Assembly (NCBI GenBank): GCA_039000515.1
Contig: JBCFYV010000001.1
Span: forward strand, 14,090,928-14,154,927
DNA length: 64,000 nucleotides
Reading direction: 5' to 3'
Source: Timema cristinae
Lineage: Eukaryota; Arthropoda; Insecta; Phasmatodea; Timematidae
Under the pieces are notes generated by a model. It saw only the letters and a program-made list of their open reading frames with translations. It had not been told where the DNA came from and searched no databases. Both the position numbers and the translations under genes were made by a program. Shown here piece by piece: positions 11,914-22,899 of the stretch (positions are counted from its first letter, which is position 1; the number at the start of each line of letters is the position of its first letter).

Positions 11914-12401
11914 CAGTAGCACCGTGGCTTCTTTGGTGCTGACTGACAGCTCACAGCTAACTTCTGCCGGCTTTGAAATGTTTATTATTATTATTATTAT
12001 TATTAATTAGCACCGCGTCTTACTACCCGTTCTGGTTATACGCACTTACGCTAATGTGTAATGGTAGGGTGATTGTGAGATGAAATGAAGGACCTACAGT
12101 TTAACGTGGAATCCGAACCACGGTGGAGGCCTGGCATTCCCCACATTCACGAGATGTCTTGTCAGAGGTGTAGGAAGGGTTTGGAAATCAGATAAATCTG
12201 TGCCGGGACCGAGGATTGAACCCCGGCCGCCAGCACAGAAGTCTGACACCTTACCCCTAGACCACCAGGTAACCTTTGAAATGTTACCAGACCAAACTAT
12301 GTATCCTTACGCCAAACCATATGATCTGCAAAAACATATGTTTAGCAGCTGTCAGAAGCTGTGAGCTGTCAGTCAGCACCAAAGAAGCCATGGGGCTACT
12401 G
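11914..12401. mobile_element. TA-flanked MITE, interrupted by a SINE
   Basis: Terminal inverted repeats CAGTAGCACCGTGGCTTC and GAAGCCATGGGGCTACTG with an inner GTGCTGACTGACAGC arm, flanked by TA on both sides as for Tc1/mariner-type elements. A family A SINE sits in the middle at 11.98-12.27 kb. An uninterrupted copy is at 20.08-20.30 kb. Confidence 0.75.
11982..12272 (-). mobile_element. SINE family A, full-length, inside a MITE
   Basis: Reading on the minus strand: tRNA-like head, B box GGTTCAATCC, body, common tail, then (TAA)n. It is flanked by the direct repeat CTTTGAAATGTT, a target-site duplication within the MITE. Confidence 0.9.
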
Positions 12402-12980
12402 TAAGCATTGTGCACAAATCTTAATTCTGCCATAATAGAGACATACTGTAGTTATTAACAATAAACTTTGTCGCTTTATCCCCCATCGTCACCTCGGAAA
12501 ATGTCGCGTAATCATTCAAATACGAATACACTACACAAATTTCTGGCATATCTTAGTCTTTTCTTTTCCCTTTCACAAGCCTCGCGCGGGCCGGGGGCTG
12601 AGCTGGGCCTGGTATGATGAACGCTCTTAAGGGCCCTGTCTCAGTGTGAGAGAAATTAACGTTTAGACGTTCAGCTCTAACGCAATATTTAATTCTACTA
12701 TGAGTTATTTCAAAACATAGTTCATGCTAAAAAAAAAGTCGAAAAATTCCAATAGGTCTCTTTTTCCTTAACAATCCTATGATTTGAGTTTTATTAATAT
12801 AAACAAATGTGTGAAAATGTGACATTAGCCCATATTTAACGTCTATTTAATCAAATTTACGGAGCTGAGAGACCAGACTTGAGAAAAAGGGCTCTAGATT
12901 TATCCTTCCTCTAACAAATACAGTAACTTGTTGATATTTGAGAAATAGCTGCGAGCTTTACTCTTTACCTTGAGCTGCTC
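12402..12980. other. Unannotated spacer
   Basis: No gene or recognised repeat. There is a small GC-richer patch near 12.58-12.62 kb (CGCGCGGGCCGGGGGCTGAG). Confidence 0.4.
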
Positions 12981-12983
12981 GAC

Positions 12984-13180
12984 TGCTGAGGACGGGGAGA
13001 TCGAGGTTCGAATCTCGGTCGGGTGAACTAGGGGTGGTTTTTCCTAAATGGTTTTCCACTCTTCCTCCACGCAAATGCGGGTTCACTTCCTCTTATTCAA
13101 CCTTCCCAATTCCTAATCCATTAGAGTAATTAGTACTTAAAGCGTATAACCCGAACGGGTAGTAAGACGCGGTGCTAAGT
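12984..13180 (+). mobile_element. SINE family B, 5'-truncated (head type 1)
   Basis: Starts within the head at GACGGGGAGATCGAGGTTCG and keeps the body (GGGTGGTTTTTCCTAAATGG) and the full tail (ACCCGAACGGGTAGTAAGAC). Confidence 0.8.
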
Positions 13181-13800
13181 ATTACTCTTTACCTTGAGAT
13201 AAGAAGTTTCGTAGTTTTATTTCCCCTCCTTATAAATGACATGACAAAGGGTGGTTGTAGGTGAAGGGTGAAGGAATAAGTGGGTTCAGAAATACGACAA
13301 AAGACCATCGTATTTTAAACCATGTGCCCTGACAGTGATTGATACCTTAAAACTGACCTAGATGGCCACCTTAAGATCACCGAAACTTTAAAATCGTCTA
13401 TCCAACATAATCCAGTAAAAGTTTGGACATCCCTGGCAATAAAATTCTATATCAAAACACCAAATTACTACAAGAAGGTACTTGTTTTGTCTGGTTTGGA
13501 TTTATCCGAATTAAAAAGCTATAAAGGCGACACCCACACAGAAAGAGTATTCCTTAACTGCCCTTGTTGTACAACGTAAATATGATAAGAATGAACTTTT
13601 CAACGTCATGTTGAAGAGATAATTTCAACTTAAGTGAAGGTTTCTGAGTGTCAGGTCAAGGACTTGGTAGCCTTTTCAACAACAGTTACTATCAGATTAT
13701 TTGTATTGATTACTATCAGAAGAGGTTTTTTTTGGCGCTTATAAAATTATCGGCGTCATTGAGCTTTCCTGGAAAACTTGAACCATATCCTAATGTACTG
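13180..13800. other. Unannotated spacer
   Basis: No gene seen; AT-rich with a few T runs. Confidence 0.4.
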
Positions 13801-13813
13801 GTTTAATGTAGCT

Positions 13814-14000
13814 ACAACTTGTGAATGTGGGGAATGCCAGGCCTCCACCGTGGTTTGGATTCCACGTTAAACTGTAGGTCCTTCATTTCATCTCACAATC
13901 ACCCTTCCATTACACATTAGCGTAAGTGCGTATAACCCGAACGGGTAGTAAGACGCGGTGCTAATAATAATACTAATAATAATAATACTAATAATAATAA
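13814..14000 (+). mobile_element. SINE family A, 5'-truncated
   Basis: Only the body and tail are present, ending in a TAA/TAC-type microsatellite. A perfect 12-bp target-site duplication TTTAATGTAGCT lies at 13802-13813 and 14001-14012, which proves that the truncation happened at insertion. Confidence 0.9.
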
Positions 14001-14012
14001 TTTAATGTAGCT

Positions 14013-14757
14013 GTCCGACGTATTTCTTTACAAGCTTGCCCAAGAAGTGTTCAGGTTGCTACAATCTACATAAAATGATCTCAAAACTCAGGACTATGAG
14101 CACCAGCAATCTATTATAGGATGTAAAACACCTTTTTGGAAAAAACTCCATAAGTAGCCCTTCTTGCATCAGGCTAAACACGTTAGATACAGGGGCTATC
14201 TTATCTTTGAAACAGTTTTTTTTATCTATAACAGATACCATTAGAAGAACTATTTTACTCAAGGAATGTTCCCAAACCAAGCAATAAACCCAGTTCCCCC
14301 ATTTCTCACCTACGTTAAGATTATTTTTTTAAAATTCTTTAGTGACGTAATTATGTAAATTCCATTATTTAATCGTGTGAACACATTTTTTTAAATTGAA
14401 GTATACCGTGATTAAATAGGCCATCAAAGCAAACCCGCAAGGCTAGATAAAACATCCATTATCGTCTTTATTGTCATTTTAATCATTGTTGAAGTACCTT
14501 CGAATTGTAATTCCGGTAAGTCCCAGATACCAAGATACACAGAACAACAATGACTTGATTGAGTGTGTAGTCGATAATACGTCAATGAGAGAAAGATATC
14601 ATCTGGCAGCTGACAATCAACAAACAACAAACAATTGCCTGGCATTGGCAACCAACACTTAGCTATGTAATACAGGGGAGTAGGAATAGGAGGGGAAATA
14701 GAAGCCGTCTGCACCTAAACTACAGCCTAACATTTTCAGTGGGTACTTATAGAACAT
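14013..14757. other. Unannotated spacer
   Basis: Frames at 14.06-14.28 and 14.42-14.71 kb (minus) show no domain, splice signal or codon pattern that I can support as a gene. Confidence 0.4.
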
Positions 14758-14760
14758 TTA

Positions 14761-15099
14761 GAGAATTCATCTCATAACTCCATGGAGAATTCATCTCATA
14801 GCTCCATGGAGAATTCATCTCATAGCTCCATGGAGAATTCATCACATAGCTCCATGGAGAATTCATCTCATAGCTCCATGGAGAATTCATCTCATAGCTC
14901 CATGGAGAATTCATCACATAGCTCCATGGAGAATTCATCTCATAGCTCCATGGAGAATTTATCTCATAACTCCATGGAGAATTCATCTCATAACTCCATG
15001 GAGAATTTATCTCATAACTCCATGGAGAATTCATCTCATAACTCCATGGAGAATTCATCTCATAACTCCATGGAGAATTCATCTCATAACTCCATGGAG
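14761..15099. repeat. 24-bp minisatellite (8-codon unit)
   Basis: About 14 tandem copies of GAGAATTCATCTCATAACTC plus CATG, nearly identical. Each unit holds EcoRI-like GAATTC and NcoI-like CCATGG palindromes. Both strands stay open (peptides of MENSSHNS and MNSPWSYE type). The unit ATAACTCCATGGAG sits once in the related repeat at about 51.51 kb, so the array grew from a single unit of repeat family C. Confidence 0.95.
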
Positions 15100-15400
15100 T
15101 CAGCCCACACTCGAACCATACCGACAGAGTGGTCACCGTCTGTTAGCGAAGATAGCCCTTATCTCCGTGGATAGAGGGTATCATTTGGTTAATACAACAA
15201 CGGCCCCCCAAACCACTAATCTCAATTTTCTAGACTGGATTCCGTTAATTTTCCATTCAAATAGATCCTCAATTGTCTAAATCGACCTTGTTTCAGATAC
15301 ACTGCTTTCACATAGAAGAATCTGGAGTGGCAGGAATCGAACCCGGGACCTCTGGAACTGTCAGCCAGGAAATCTGACCACTAAGTCTTAGAGGTGGTCA
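15090..15400 (-). mobile_element. Repeat family C, tRNA-related SINE-like copy
   Basis: Minus strand: a tRNA-like segment with B-box-like GGGTTCGATTCCTGCC near 15.33-15.36 kb and AGACTTAGTGGTCAGA upstream. The rest aligns with 51.51-51.79 kb (shared CCATGGAGTCAGCCCAC and TTAATCTCAGTTTTCTAGA-type blocks). Confidence 0.6.
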
Positions 15401-15905
15401 ACGTTTGATAACACACACATAAATATTCATGAGGTAGTGCGAAGCTTCAAAATGTCCTTCAGTATGCCTCACCAACATGTTATAGTCATTATTAAACAGT
15501 GTTTTGACACCGACTAGTCATTAAATGATATTATTTAGCTTAAGCAGAGATAGTTGCCATTAAAAAAAAATCTAAACCCTTTTATTAACCTGGGTGAAGT
15601 TAATAGCTGATTTAAAAAATAAAAAGTAGACCTAATGCTATGTACAAGGAGGTAGAAAGATAATTTTATACGGGGGGTCCTCTAGAAAATGTTAGTATAC
15701 CTATAGACAATATAATCATTTATACGTATATATGGACACCCCATAGGGAGCGTCTATATAATTCTAGGGGGGTCCGGTCCCTTGTTTGTGTGACAAACCC
15801 CAAAACTTTACTTCTACTTCGCATTTGTTATATATATGGTAGGAATATGACATGTAAATAACCTGTAGAAAGAAATTAAATTGTTTATAAGACATACAAC
15901 CATTT
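15400..15905. other. Unannotated spacer
   Basis: AT-rich with a GGGG-rich segment (ACGGGGGGTCCTCTAG and CTAGGGGGGTCCGGTCCC near 15.67 and 15.76 kb). No gene. Confidence 0.4.
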
Positions 15906-15907
15906 AT

Positions 15908-15908
15908 A

Positions 15909-15954
<46 letters not shown>

Positions 15955-16233
15955 GCAACGCGTCTTACTACCCGTTCGGGTTATACGCACTTACGCTAAT
16001 GTGTAATGGTAGGGTGATTGTGAGATGAAATGAAGGACCTACAGTTTAACGTGGGATCCGAACCACGGTGGAGACCTGGCATTCCCCACATTCACAAGAT
16101 GTGATTAATACACTTCTTGTCAGAGGTGAAGGTAGGGTTTGGCAATAAGATTAATCTGTGCCAGCACCGAGGATTGAACCCCGGCCGCCAGCACAGAAGT
16201 CTGACACCTTACCTCTAGACCACCAGGTCACCC
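15908..16233 (-). mobile_element. SINE family A, full-length
   Basis: Minus strand, with a (TAA)14-type tail at 15.91-15.95 kb. It carries an extra TTAATACAC-containing segment of about 14 bases in the body that is also in the copy at 16.79 kb but absent from most others, so the two may be a subfamily. Confidence 0.9.
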
Positions 16234-16445
16234 AATTACTCTAATGAAGTAGAGATGAGGAAGAAAGTATTTTAGAGGTAATCCACTCGCATTTGCGTGG
16301 AAGCAAATTAATAAGCAATTAAGGTGGGGTAGAGAGGTCCCTCTGTAGACCCAACCGGGATTCGAACCCCAATCTATCCATCATCAGCAGGCCAATCTAA
16401 CATTAGAGTGACGCCTTCTTAGACTAGTCGGCCACTGAAGTGAGT
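16234..16445 (-). mobile_element. SINE family B, diverged
   Basis: Minus strand, with B-box-like GGGATTCGAACCCC seen on the plus strand and CTCGCATTTGCGTGGAAG in the body. It abuts the family A SINE, so A probably integrated into its tail. Confidence 0.7.
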
Positions 16446-16788
16446 CTGCAAATAATTAAGTTGCAAAAAAAAATTTAAGTTGTAAAATCTGGTAACAATG
16501 TATCGTCATTGCAAGCGAATAGTATTATTAATTTATTTTAATATTTTTATATTAACTTTTGACTCTACCTGTACTTAGGCTAGTTCACTAGTTCCATGTA
16601 GCGGTTCCTATCATTTTAATTATTTACTGCGCTACATTTCATAGAATTATATTACCAACATTGTCCAATAACATGAACATAAAAACTGGGGGTGGACTTC
16701 CTCTCAATTATAGATTTACCTTCCCCACACCTTTACTACAATAGATTAAACAAGTTTGAGGTGTAAAACGTGATCTATATGGATTGTA

Positions 16789-17074
16789 GGTGACCTGGTG
16801 GTCTAGGGGTAAGGTGTCGGACACCTGTGCTGGTGGTCCGGGGTTCAATCCTCGGTCCCGGCACAGATTTATCTGATTGCCAAACCCTTCTTTCACCTCT
16901 GACAAGACGTGTATTAACCACAACTTATGAATGTGTAGAATACCAGGCCGCCACCGTGGTTCGGATTCCACGTTAAACTGTAGGTCCTCCATTTCATCTC
17001 ACAATCACCCTACCATTACACAGCGTAAGTGCGTATAACCCGAACGGGTAGTAAGACGTGGTGCTAATAATAAT
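16789..17074 (+). mobile_element. SINE family A, full-length
   Basis: A box TGGTCTAGGGGT, B box GGTTCAATCC, body with the extra TTAACCACA segment, and tail GTAAGACGTGGTGC followed by (TAA)3. Confidence 0.9.
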
Positions 17075-17658
17075 TTCAATTTCAATTTCAATTTCCTTTA
17101 TTATAGTGCTGGCCAACAGTCGTAAGACCTATAACAGGCCAGCACTGAAAAGTACACACGTACATACCTTACAATACATATATTTACACACGAAAAAATG
17201 ATAGACAAAAAATGGCTAAATAATATTATATACTGATGAATAGTTACGAGATAAAAAAAAGTAGTTAATAATAAAAAGAATAAAAAGTAACATTAAAAAC
17301 AAATAACTAAATAGTAAGCAGTAACATTATGCAAAAAATAGATCAGAATATTGTAAGTTTAAATAATATAGGCAAAACCTCTACATGATAAATTATTGAT
17401 AAGGGATTTCCTTAAATAACTCTCTGAGTTTAGTTTTCCTTGTATGATAAAAGTCGAGTTCGACAAATCTAGAATTGGCGCTATGGATACAACGATCTAT
17501 AGGGCTCATATTATAAGAGCTTTCGAGAAAAAACAATTTAGGATTACGAGAAGCTCGAGAAGGGATATGAACGCCTACCTGATCAAGGGCAAATTTGCAA
17601 GAAATGTTGTTATTGAAAATATTAAAAACAAAAAGGGCATCACAATAAAGTCCACGCG

Positions 17659-17660
<2 letters not shown>
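17075..17660 (-). mobile_element. Possible 3' end of a non-LTR retrotransposon
   Basis: On the minus strand a short frame encodes a Ser-Arg-Phe and His-Thr-Arg-Lys-Thr-Lys-rich segment near 17.43-17.50 kb. It is followed by a non-coding 3' part and a terminal (GAAATT)n run next to AATAAAG, which is how some LINE 3' ends look. The plus-strand frame at 17.44-17.66 kb is the shadow of this region. Family not identified. Confidence 0.3.

Positions 17661-17706
<46 letters not shown>
17660..17706. repeat. (TAA)n microsatellite
   Basis: About 15 TAA units directly after the putative LINE fragment. No SINE body is attached, unlike most other TAA runs here. Confidence 0.9.
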
Positions 17707-18039
17707 GTAATTATCATATATTCGTTTAACCTAAACAGGTAGAAAGAAGCAGGGATAAAAAAAAATATAGATGAATTTTATACAATTTTTAAAAATCAAT
17801 ACAAATATTAAAGTGCATTAATTTGAACAAATATGTGATGAAATCAGACGTTAATATTATCCCGGATCGGAGTAATGTGGTTAGTTGATTCTAAACTTTC
17901 ACTTCCGTTACGATATAAAGGCATTGTTAGACGTGAACATTGTTTCAAACAATAACCATACAAATACAACAATGATAATAGTATACCATATTCATTCAGT
18001 ACATTAAGGTGGGAGCGAAGGTGATACGAAAAAAGGTAA

Positions 18040-18355
18040 TTGATTGTGTAGTGTTGATATTAAAATAATGTATTGGTAAAAATAAATAAAATATTGCTCC
18101 AGTAAAAACATAGAGTTTAATTTTCTTCACATGGTGATATCAACAATTGTTGAATATCTGTCAAGGGTGTCCTGGAATTTAATGACAACCTTTTCTTTTC
18201 GTTTAAAAAGTTTCTCATCTAATGCCGTTTATGCTCATGATAGATATTCAACAAATTGTTGATATCAGCGTGTGGAGAAAAATAAATTTTATGTTTCTAA
18301 TGGAGAAATATTTTATTTATTTTGGCCAAAATAATGTTTTTCTATAAGAAAAAAC
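18040..18355. mobile_element. Foldback element (MITE-like)
   Basis: Two long imperfect arms face each other. GTGATATCAACAATTGTTGA on the left pairs with TCAACAAATTGTTGATATC on the right, and ATAAAATATTGCTCC pairs with GGAGAAATATTTTAT. The arms span about 120 bp each around a centre with TTTAAAAAGTTTCTCATC. A partial copy is at 1.86-2.11 kb. Confidence 0.65.
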
Positions 18356-18597
18356 CTCCAAAAACACTTACCATTTCTCCCGTCATAACAATATTCGAGT
18401 TTAACAAAGATGTATCAAGATGACCAGCTAGTATATACTACAGTTTTGGATTTTCAGTTTAAATTGTTAAAAAAAAGTAATCTAGATATAACTTCTGTAA
18501 TAAATGTTTCTTCCACTCGTGAATGAATCTAACCGACAAGCAACAAGTCTTGTTTGATATCTGCCTCTATCCAATGACCCAGTTAGTGTAGACTCAC

Positions 18598-18652
18598 CTG
18601 GTTTGGGAGGGTCATATGGGTTGTAGGTTGACATTTCAAGATCAGTCTTCAT
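18598..18652 (-). CDS. Candidate first coding exon of an unknown gene
   Basis: An ATG at 18652 (context ACAATGA) opens 18 codons reading MKTDLEMSTYNPYDPPKP. A consensus donor CAG|GTGAGT follows at 18597, leaving phase 1. The acidic and Pro/Tyr-rich peptide would suit the cytosolic N-terminus of a membrane protein, but I do not recognise it. Upstream lies a 46-bp minisatellite. No partner exon can be assigned, so this could be chance. Confidence 0.25.
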
Positions 18653-18676
18653 TGTTGCAGCGGTCAATATCAGCAC

Positions 18677-19047
18677 AACAATCACTGGTTCAACTGTCAA
18701 CACCGCGTGTCAGAATACTACTGACAATCACTGGTACTACTGTCCACCACGCGTGTCAGACCACTACTGACAATCACTAGTACAACTGTCCACCACGCGT
18801 GTCAGAATACTACTGACAATCACTAGTTCAACTGTCCACCACGCGTGTCAGACCACTACTGACAATCACTGGTACTACTGTCCACCACGCGTGTGGGACC
18901 ACTACTGACAATCCCTAGTACAACTGTCCACCACGCGTGTCAGAATACTACTGACAATCACTAGTTCAACTGTCCACCACGCGTGTCAGACCACTACTGA
19001 CAATCACTGGTACTACTGTCCACCACGCGTGTCAGAATACTACTGAC
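18677..19047. repeat. 46-bp minisatellite
   Basis: About 8 copies of GACAATCACTAGTTCAACTG followed by TCCACCACGCGTGTCAGACC and ACTACT. Units alternate between an AATACT and a CCACTACT junction, so there is a two-unit higher-order pattern. Confidence 0.95.
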
Positions 19048-19135
19048 GATATAACTCAAGATACTGTTGAATATGTTTGAGCAGATTGTAATAAAACACA
19101 GCTAACGTATGACGACTAACTTTAGAAATAAGGCC

Positions 19136-19452
19136 TTTTATTAAAGAATCATCATAAAAAAATATGAAATCATCACAACAATACAATTTTTACTTGGAAT
19201 ATTTATCTCTTATTGCAGTATCCAAAAATGAAATAGGAGATCATTGGAAATAAGTGGAAATACCCCTTTTTAAATGACTAAATCATTTACTTTCCCCTTT
19301 TACTAAGGAATCATCATAAAAAATATGAAAGCATCACAACAATACAATTTTTACTTGGAATATATGCCTCTTATTGCAGTATCCAAAAATGAAATAGGAG
19401 ATTATTGGAAATACTCCTTTTTTAAATGACTAAATCATTTATTTCCCCCCTT
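19136..19452. repeat. Tandem duplication, unit about 161 bp
   Basis: Two adjacent copies share AATCATCATAAAAAA, CAATTTTTACTTGGAATAT and ATCCAAAAATGAAATAGGAG, with few differences. No gene in it. Confidence 0.85.
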
Positions 19453-19844
19453 TTTTTTGGCAATTCAATTTGGAATTAAAAGTCTGTGTCTATACAACTA
19501 TTATAAAATATGGGAAATTCTTAAGATCTCTCTTAACCCTTGATGTATTAATAATCTATTTCTAGTAGATGGTTAAAAGATTCCACGTTTAATTCTTCAC
19601 AGCAGGGTGTTATAATTTGACGTTAAAGTTTTATATCTAAATAACTACTTATTGGCAAATAAAAATTGTTAGCGTGTTTCATAATCCTCCATGAAATAAA
19701 TTTAACATATTAGTTGAATATAACATTACAATAGGATATTGAAATTTTCCATAGTTTGGTAACAATTTGGCTGAAAGCGTCCAGTATCCAAACAAACTCA
19801 ATGAGAAATTTGAAATTACTTGGTTTTATCTTTTTTAATAACAA

Positions 19845-20075
19845 TTTTTTACCGCGTCAGGTTATGCGCTTATGTACTAAATTACGTTAATATGTTATGG
19901 ATGAGGATGGTTGAATTTAGAGGAAGTGTACCCAGATTTGCGTGGAAGGATAGTGGAAAGTCATTTAGGATAAATCACTCACAGTTCACTCGGCTGAGAT
20001 TTGAACCCCAATCTTCCTGTCATCAGCAGTCCCAGTCTATCCTGAGGGCGGAGCTTTAGAACGTGCGGCCACCTA
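19845..20075 (-). mobile_element. SINE family B (head type 2)
   Basis: Minus strand. The plus strand shows GAATTTAGAGGAAGTGTACC, ATTTGCGTGGAAGG, TTTGAACCCC and the head end GTGCGGCCACC. A TA-flanked MITE inserted at its head end. Confidence 0.8.
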
Positions 20076-20295
20076 CAGTAGCCCCATGGCTTCTTTGGTG
20101 CTGACTGACAGCTCACAGATTACTTCCGACAGTCAAAATTTAGGTATATACCTAAATTTTCACTCTGAGAAGCGAAAGCTGCTAAACACATGTTTTTGCA
20201 GATCATTAGGTTAGGCGTAGGGATACATAATTTGATCTGGTAACTTTTCAAAGCCGTCAGCTGTCAGTCAGCACCAAAGAAGCCATGGGCTACTG
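20076..20295. mobile_element. TA-flanked MITE, uninterrupted copy
   Basis: Terminal inverted repeats CAGTAGCCCCATGGCTTC and GAAGCCATGGGCTACTG, inner arms with GTGCTGACTGACAGC, and TA on each side. A perfect internal palindrome AAATTTAGGTATATACC|TAAATTT lies at 20.14-20.16 kb. Confidence 0.8.
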
Positions 20296-20379
20296 TAGTT
20301 GGGTTTCACACTTGTCGGAATATATTTGATGTAAACTCCCTTAGACGGCTATTTGGAGGAACCCCACAATTTGTACAAG

Positions 20380-21870
20380 AGAAGATACTTCAAGGAATGT
20401 AAAACTCAGAATGTACAAAACAATAATTTTACCGGTTGTTCTATATAGGTGTGAAACGTGCTTTCTTACCTTAAACGACGAAAATAAAATTAGGATGTTC
20501 GAAAACAAGGTACTTAGGAAGATATTTGGTCCAAAAAGGGTGAGGCTACTGGGTATTGGAGGACGTTAATTAATGACGAGTAACATACCCTGTACTCGTA
20601 GCAAGCCATTGTTAGGACTATCAAGTCTTGCAGGTTATGGTGAGCAGGACATGCAATACGAATGGGAGATTCTATAACTGTGTTCAGGGTAGTGACTGGA
20701 AAACCCAGTGGGAAGATACCATTGGGAAGACCTAGACGCAGATGGAGAATAATATTAGAGTGGTCAATGGAAGTAGTAGGGTGTAATGAGGTGGACTAGA
20801 GAGAACTATCTCAAGATAGGGAAAGGGTGTAATGAGGTGGACTGGATAGAACTAGCTCAATATAGGGATAGGGTGTAATGAGGTGGACTGGATAGAACTA
20901 GCTCAATATAGGGATAGGGTGTAATGAGGTGGACGGTTAGAACTATGCAATATAGGGAAAGGGTGTAATGAGGTGGACTGGATAGAACTAGCTCAGGATA
21001 TGAATAGGGGCTGTAATTATGGTGAGAGACTGGATAGAACTAGCTCAGGATATGAATAGGGTGTAATGAGGTGGAGCGGTTAGAACTATTGCAAGATAGG
21101 GAAAGGGTGTAATGAGGTGGACTGGATAGAACTAGCTCAGGATATGAATAGGGTGTAATTAGGTGGAGTGGATAGAAACTAGTCTCAGGGATATGAATAG
21201 TGGTGTAATGAGGTTGGAGCAGGTTAGAACTAGCTCAATATAGGGATAGGGTGTAATTAGGTGGACTGGATAGAACTAGCTCAATATAGGGATAGGGTGT
21301 AATGAGGTGGACTAGATAGAACTAGCTCAATATAGGAATAGGGTGTAATGAGGTGGACTGGATAGAACTAGCTCAGGATATAGAATAGGGTGTAATGAGG
21401 TGGAGCGGTTAGAACTAGCTCAATATAGAGATAGGGTGTAATGAGGTGGACTGGATAGAACTAGCTCAATAATAGGGATAGGGGTTTAAATGAGGTGGAC
21501 TAGATAGAACTAGCTCAATATAGGAATAGGGTGTAATGAGGTGGACTGGATAGAACTAGCTCAGATATGAATAGGGTGTAATGAGGTGGACGGTTAGAAC
21601 TAGCTCAATATAGAGATAGGGTGTAATGAGGTGGACTGGATAGAACTAGCTCAATATAGGGATAGGGTGTAATGAGGTGGACTAGATAGAACTAGCTCAA
21701 TATAGGAATAGGGTGTAATGAGGTGGATAGTTAGAACTGGCTCAATATAGGGATAGGGTGTAATGAGGTGGAGTGGATAGAACTAGCTCAAGATAGAGAT
21801 AGGTGGCGTACTTTTGTAAGTGCGGCAAAGGACGTTCGAGTTCCTAATGGCATAAAGTAAGTAAGAAGAG
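20380..21870 (+). pseudogene. LINE reverse-transcriptase 3' end with an internal minisatellite
   Basis: A 55-codon frame from about 20400 contains ILPVVLYRCETC and KIRMFENKVLRKIFGPKR, the conserved C-terminal region of many arthropod LINE proteins. A stop and small frameshifts follow, then a Gly-Lys-Pro-Arg-rich segment near 20.70 kb. The usual C-terminal Trp-Ile-Glu-Leu-Ala-Gln-Asp-Arg block has been amplified into the 46-bp array at 20.78-21.80 kb. After the array the coding style resumes (RWRTFVSAAKDVRVPNG) and ends in a TAAG-type tail near 21.86 kb. Confidence 0.85.
20779..21803. repeat. 46-bp minisatellite inside the LINE relic
   Basis: About 22 copies of GGGTGTAATGAGGTGGACTG followed by GATAGAACTAGCTCAATATAGGGATA. 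The unit is the LINE codons for Gly-Cys-Asn-Glu-Val-Asp-Trp-Ile-Glu-Leu-Ala-Gln plus one base, so each unit shifts the frame. Indels cluster at 21.0-21.25 kb. Confidence 0.95.
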
Positions 21871-22350
21871 ACTTCCATCATCAAGTTATAAAATCACAAT
21901 GGGTTGATCAGTTTATTTGTATCTAGTCTTACCTCGTTTATAAAATGGCCAGTTGAAAGGACAGCACTACGCATGCTCACCACGATAAGTTCTGGTACCT
22001 CATCATCGCCAAAGCCTCATGTCGACAAGGGAAGTATCTCTGAGAAAAGGGGAAAGAACAAATGCTTGAGTCATGTGACACAGATCAGCACCTGAACTTT
22101 GTTGATAGCATTTTTTCTCCCATGGGAACTCACATAAGAAGCCATTTCCATCCAGTTTTTTCACTCAAAATCAATTCTGTCCTGCACATAGGAGGGAATA
22201 TCCACTGCTGGTCAGTTCCCATGAGAAGTCACAACGGTGTACCCCATGAGGGTAGTTCAAATCGGGATATATTTATTTCCTTTATTGGATTTTCTTTTAT
22301 CACAATCCATGGTACCAAGTTTCTAGTACCGTACATTTTTATGCTTAGTC
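21871..22350. other. Unannotated stretch
   Basis: Overlapping plus-strand frames of 63 and 104 codons have no recognised motif. No splice structure could be supported. Confidence 0.35.
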
Positions 22351-22354
22351 ATTT

Positions 22355-22500
22355 GACACATTTTCTCAGTCGGTAGAGTTTCCGCCTACTGAACTAATGG
22401 TCCAAGGTTCTATTCCCGGTATGCATAGGCATCAGGGCTATGAAGAGCATGAATACATTGTCCCACTTCCCCTCTGATCTCTTGCTGAATTGGGGGAAAG
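22355..22500 (+). mobile_element. tRNA-related repeat, SINE-like
   Basis: CTCAGTCGGTAGAGTTTCCG and CCAAGGTTCTATTCCCGGTA resemble A and B boxes, but the stretch lacks acceptor pairing for a tRNA gene. It is related to the family D heads. Confidence 0.4.
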
Positions 22501-22899
22501 TTTTATGAAAAATTGTACAATGATTTACTTATGATTCTTGCGACCAGTAACATTGAAAAATCTTGATTGGACTCATTCTTTGTATGCATGGATTAATCAT
22601 TCTTAACATACACACATGAGTCCAACGAGTTGTTAATATAGTGCTTAGTAGCTATAAAAGAAAGTAGTATGTAAAATATGTGTATCATCTTTATAGGGAA
22701 ACCTTTGATTTAAATAGTTTCCGATGTTTTTATATATTAAATTATTAATTTTTATTTGAACCATCAGTTAAGGAAGAGAAATATAGATCAGGCTGAAATA
22801 ATTATTATTGTAATTATGTTAATGAAATTTGAATATCACCGGTTGCTAAATATAACTTTTTTTAACGCTAGAACAAAACATTTGTCTTTATTTTGTTAG

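Noticed and set aside
14747..15174. Paired 130-codon frames with 8-residue repeats
   Set aside because: By-product of the 24-bp array on both strands.
16708..16992. 94-codon minus frame ending in a Gly-Leu-Asn-Pro-Gly-Pro-type segment
   Set aside because: It lies across a family A SINE on its antisense strand; the same peptide arises from other copies (47.8, 53.3 kb).
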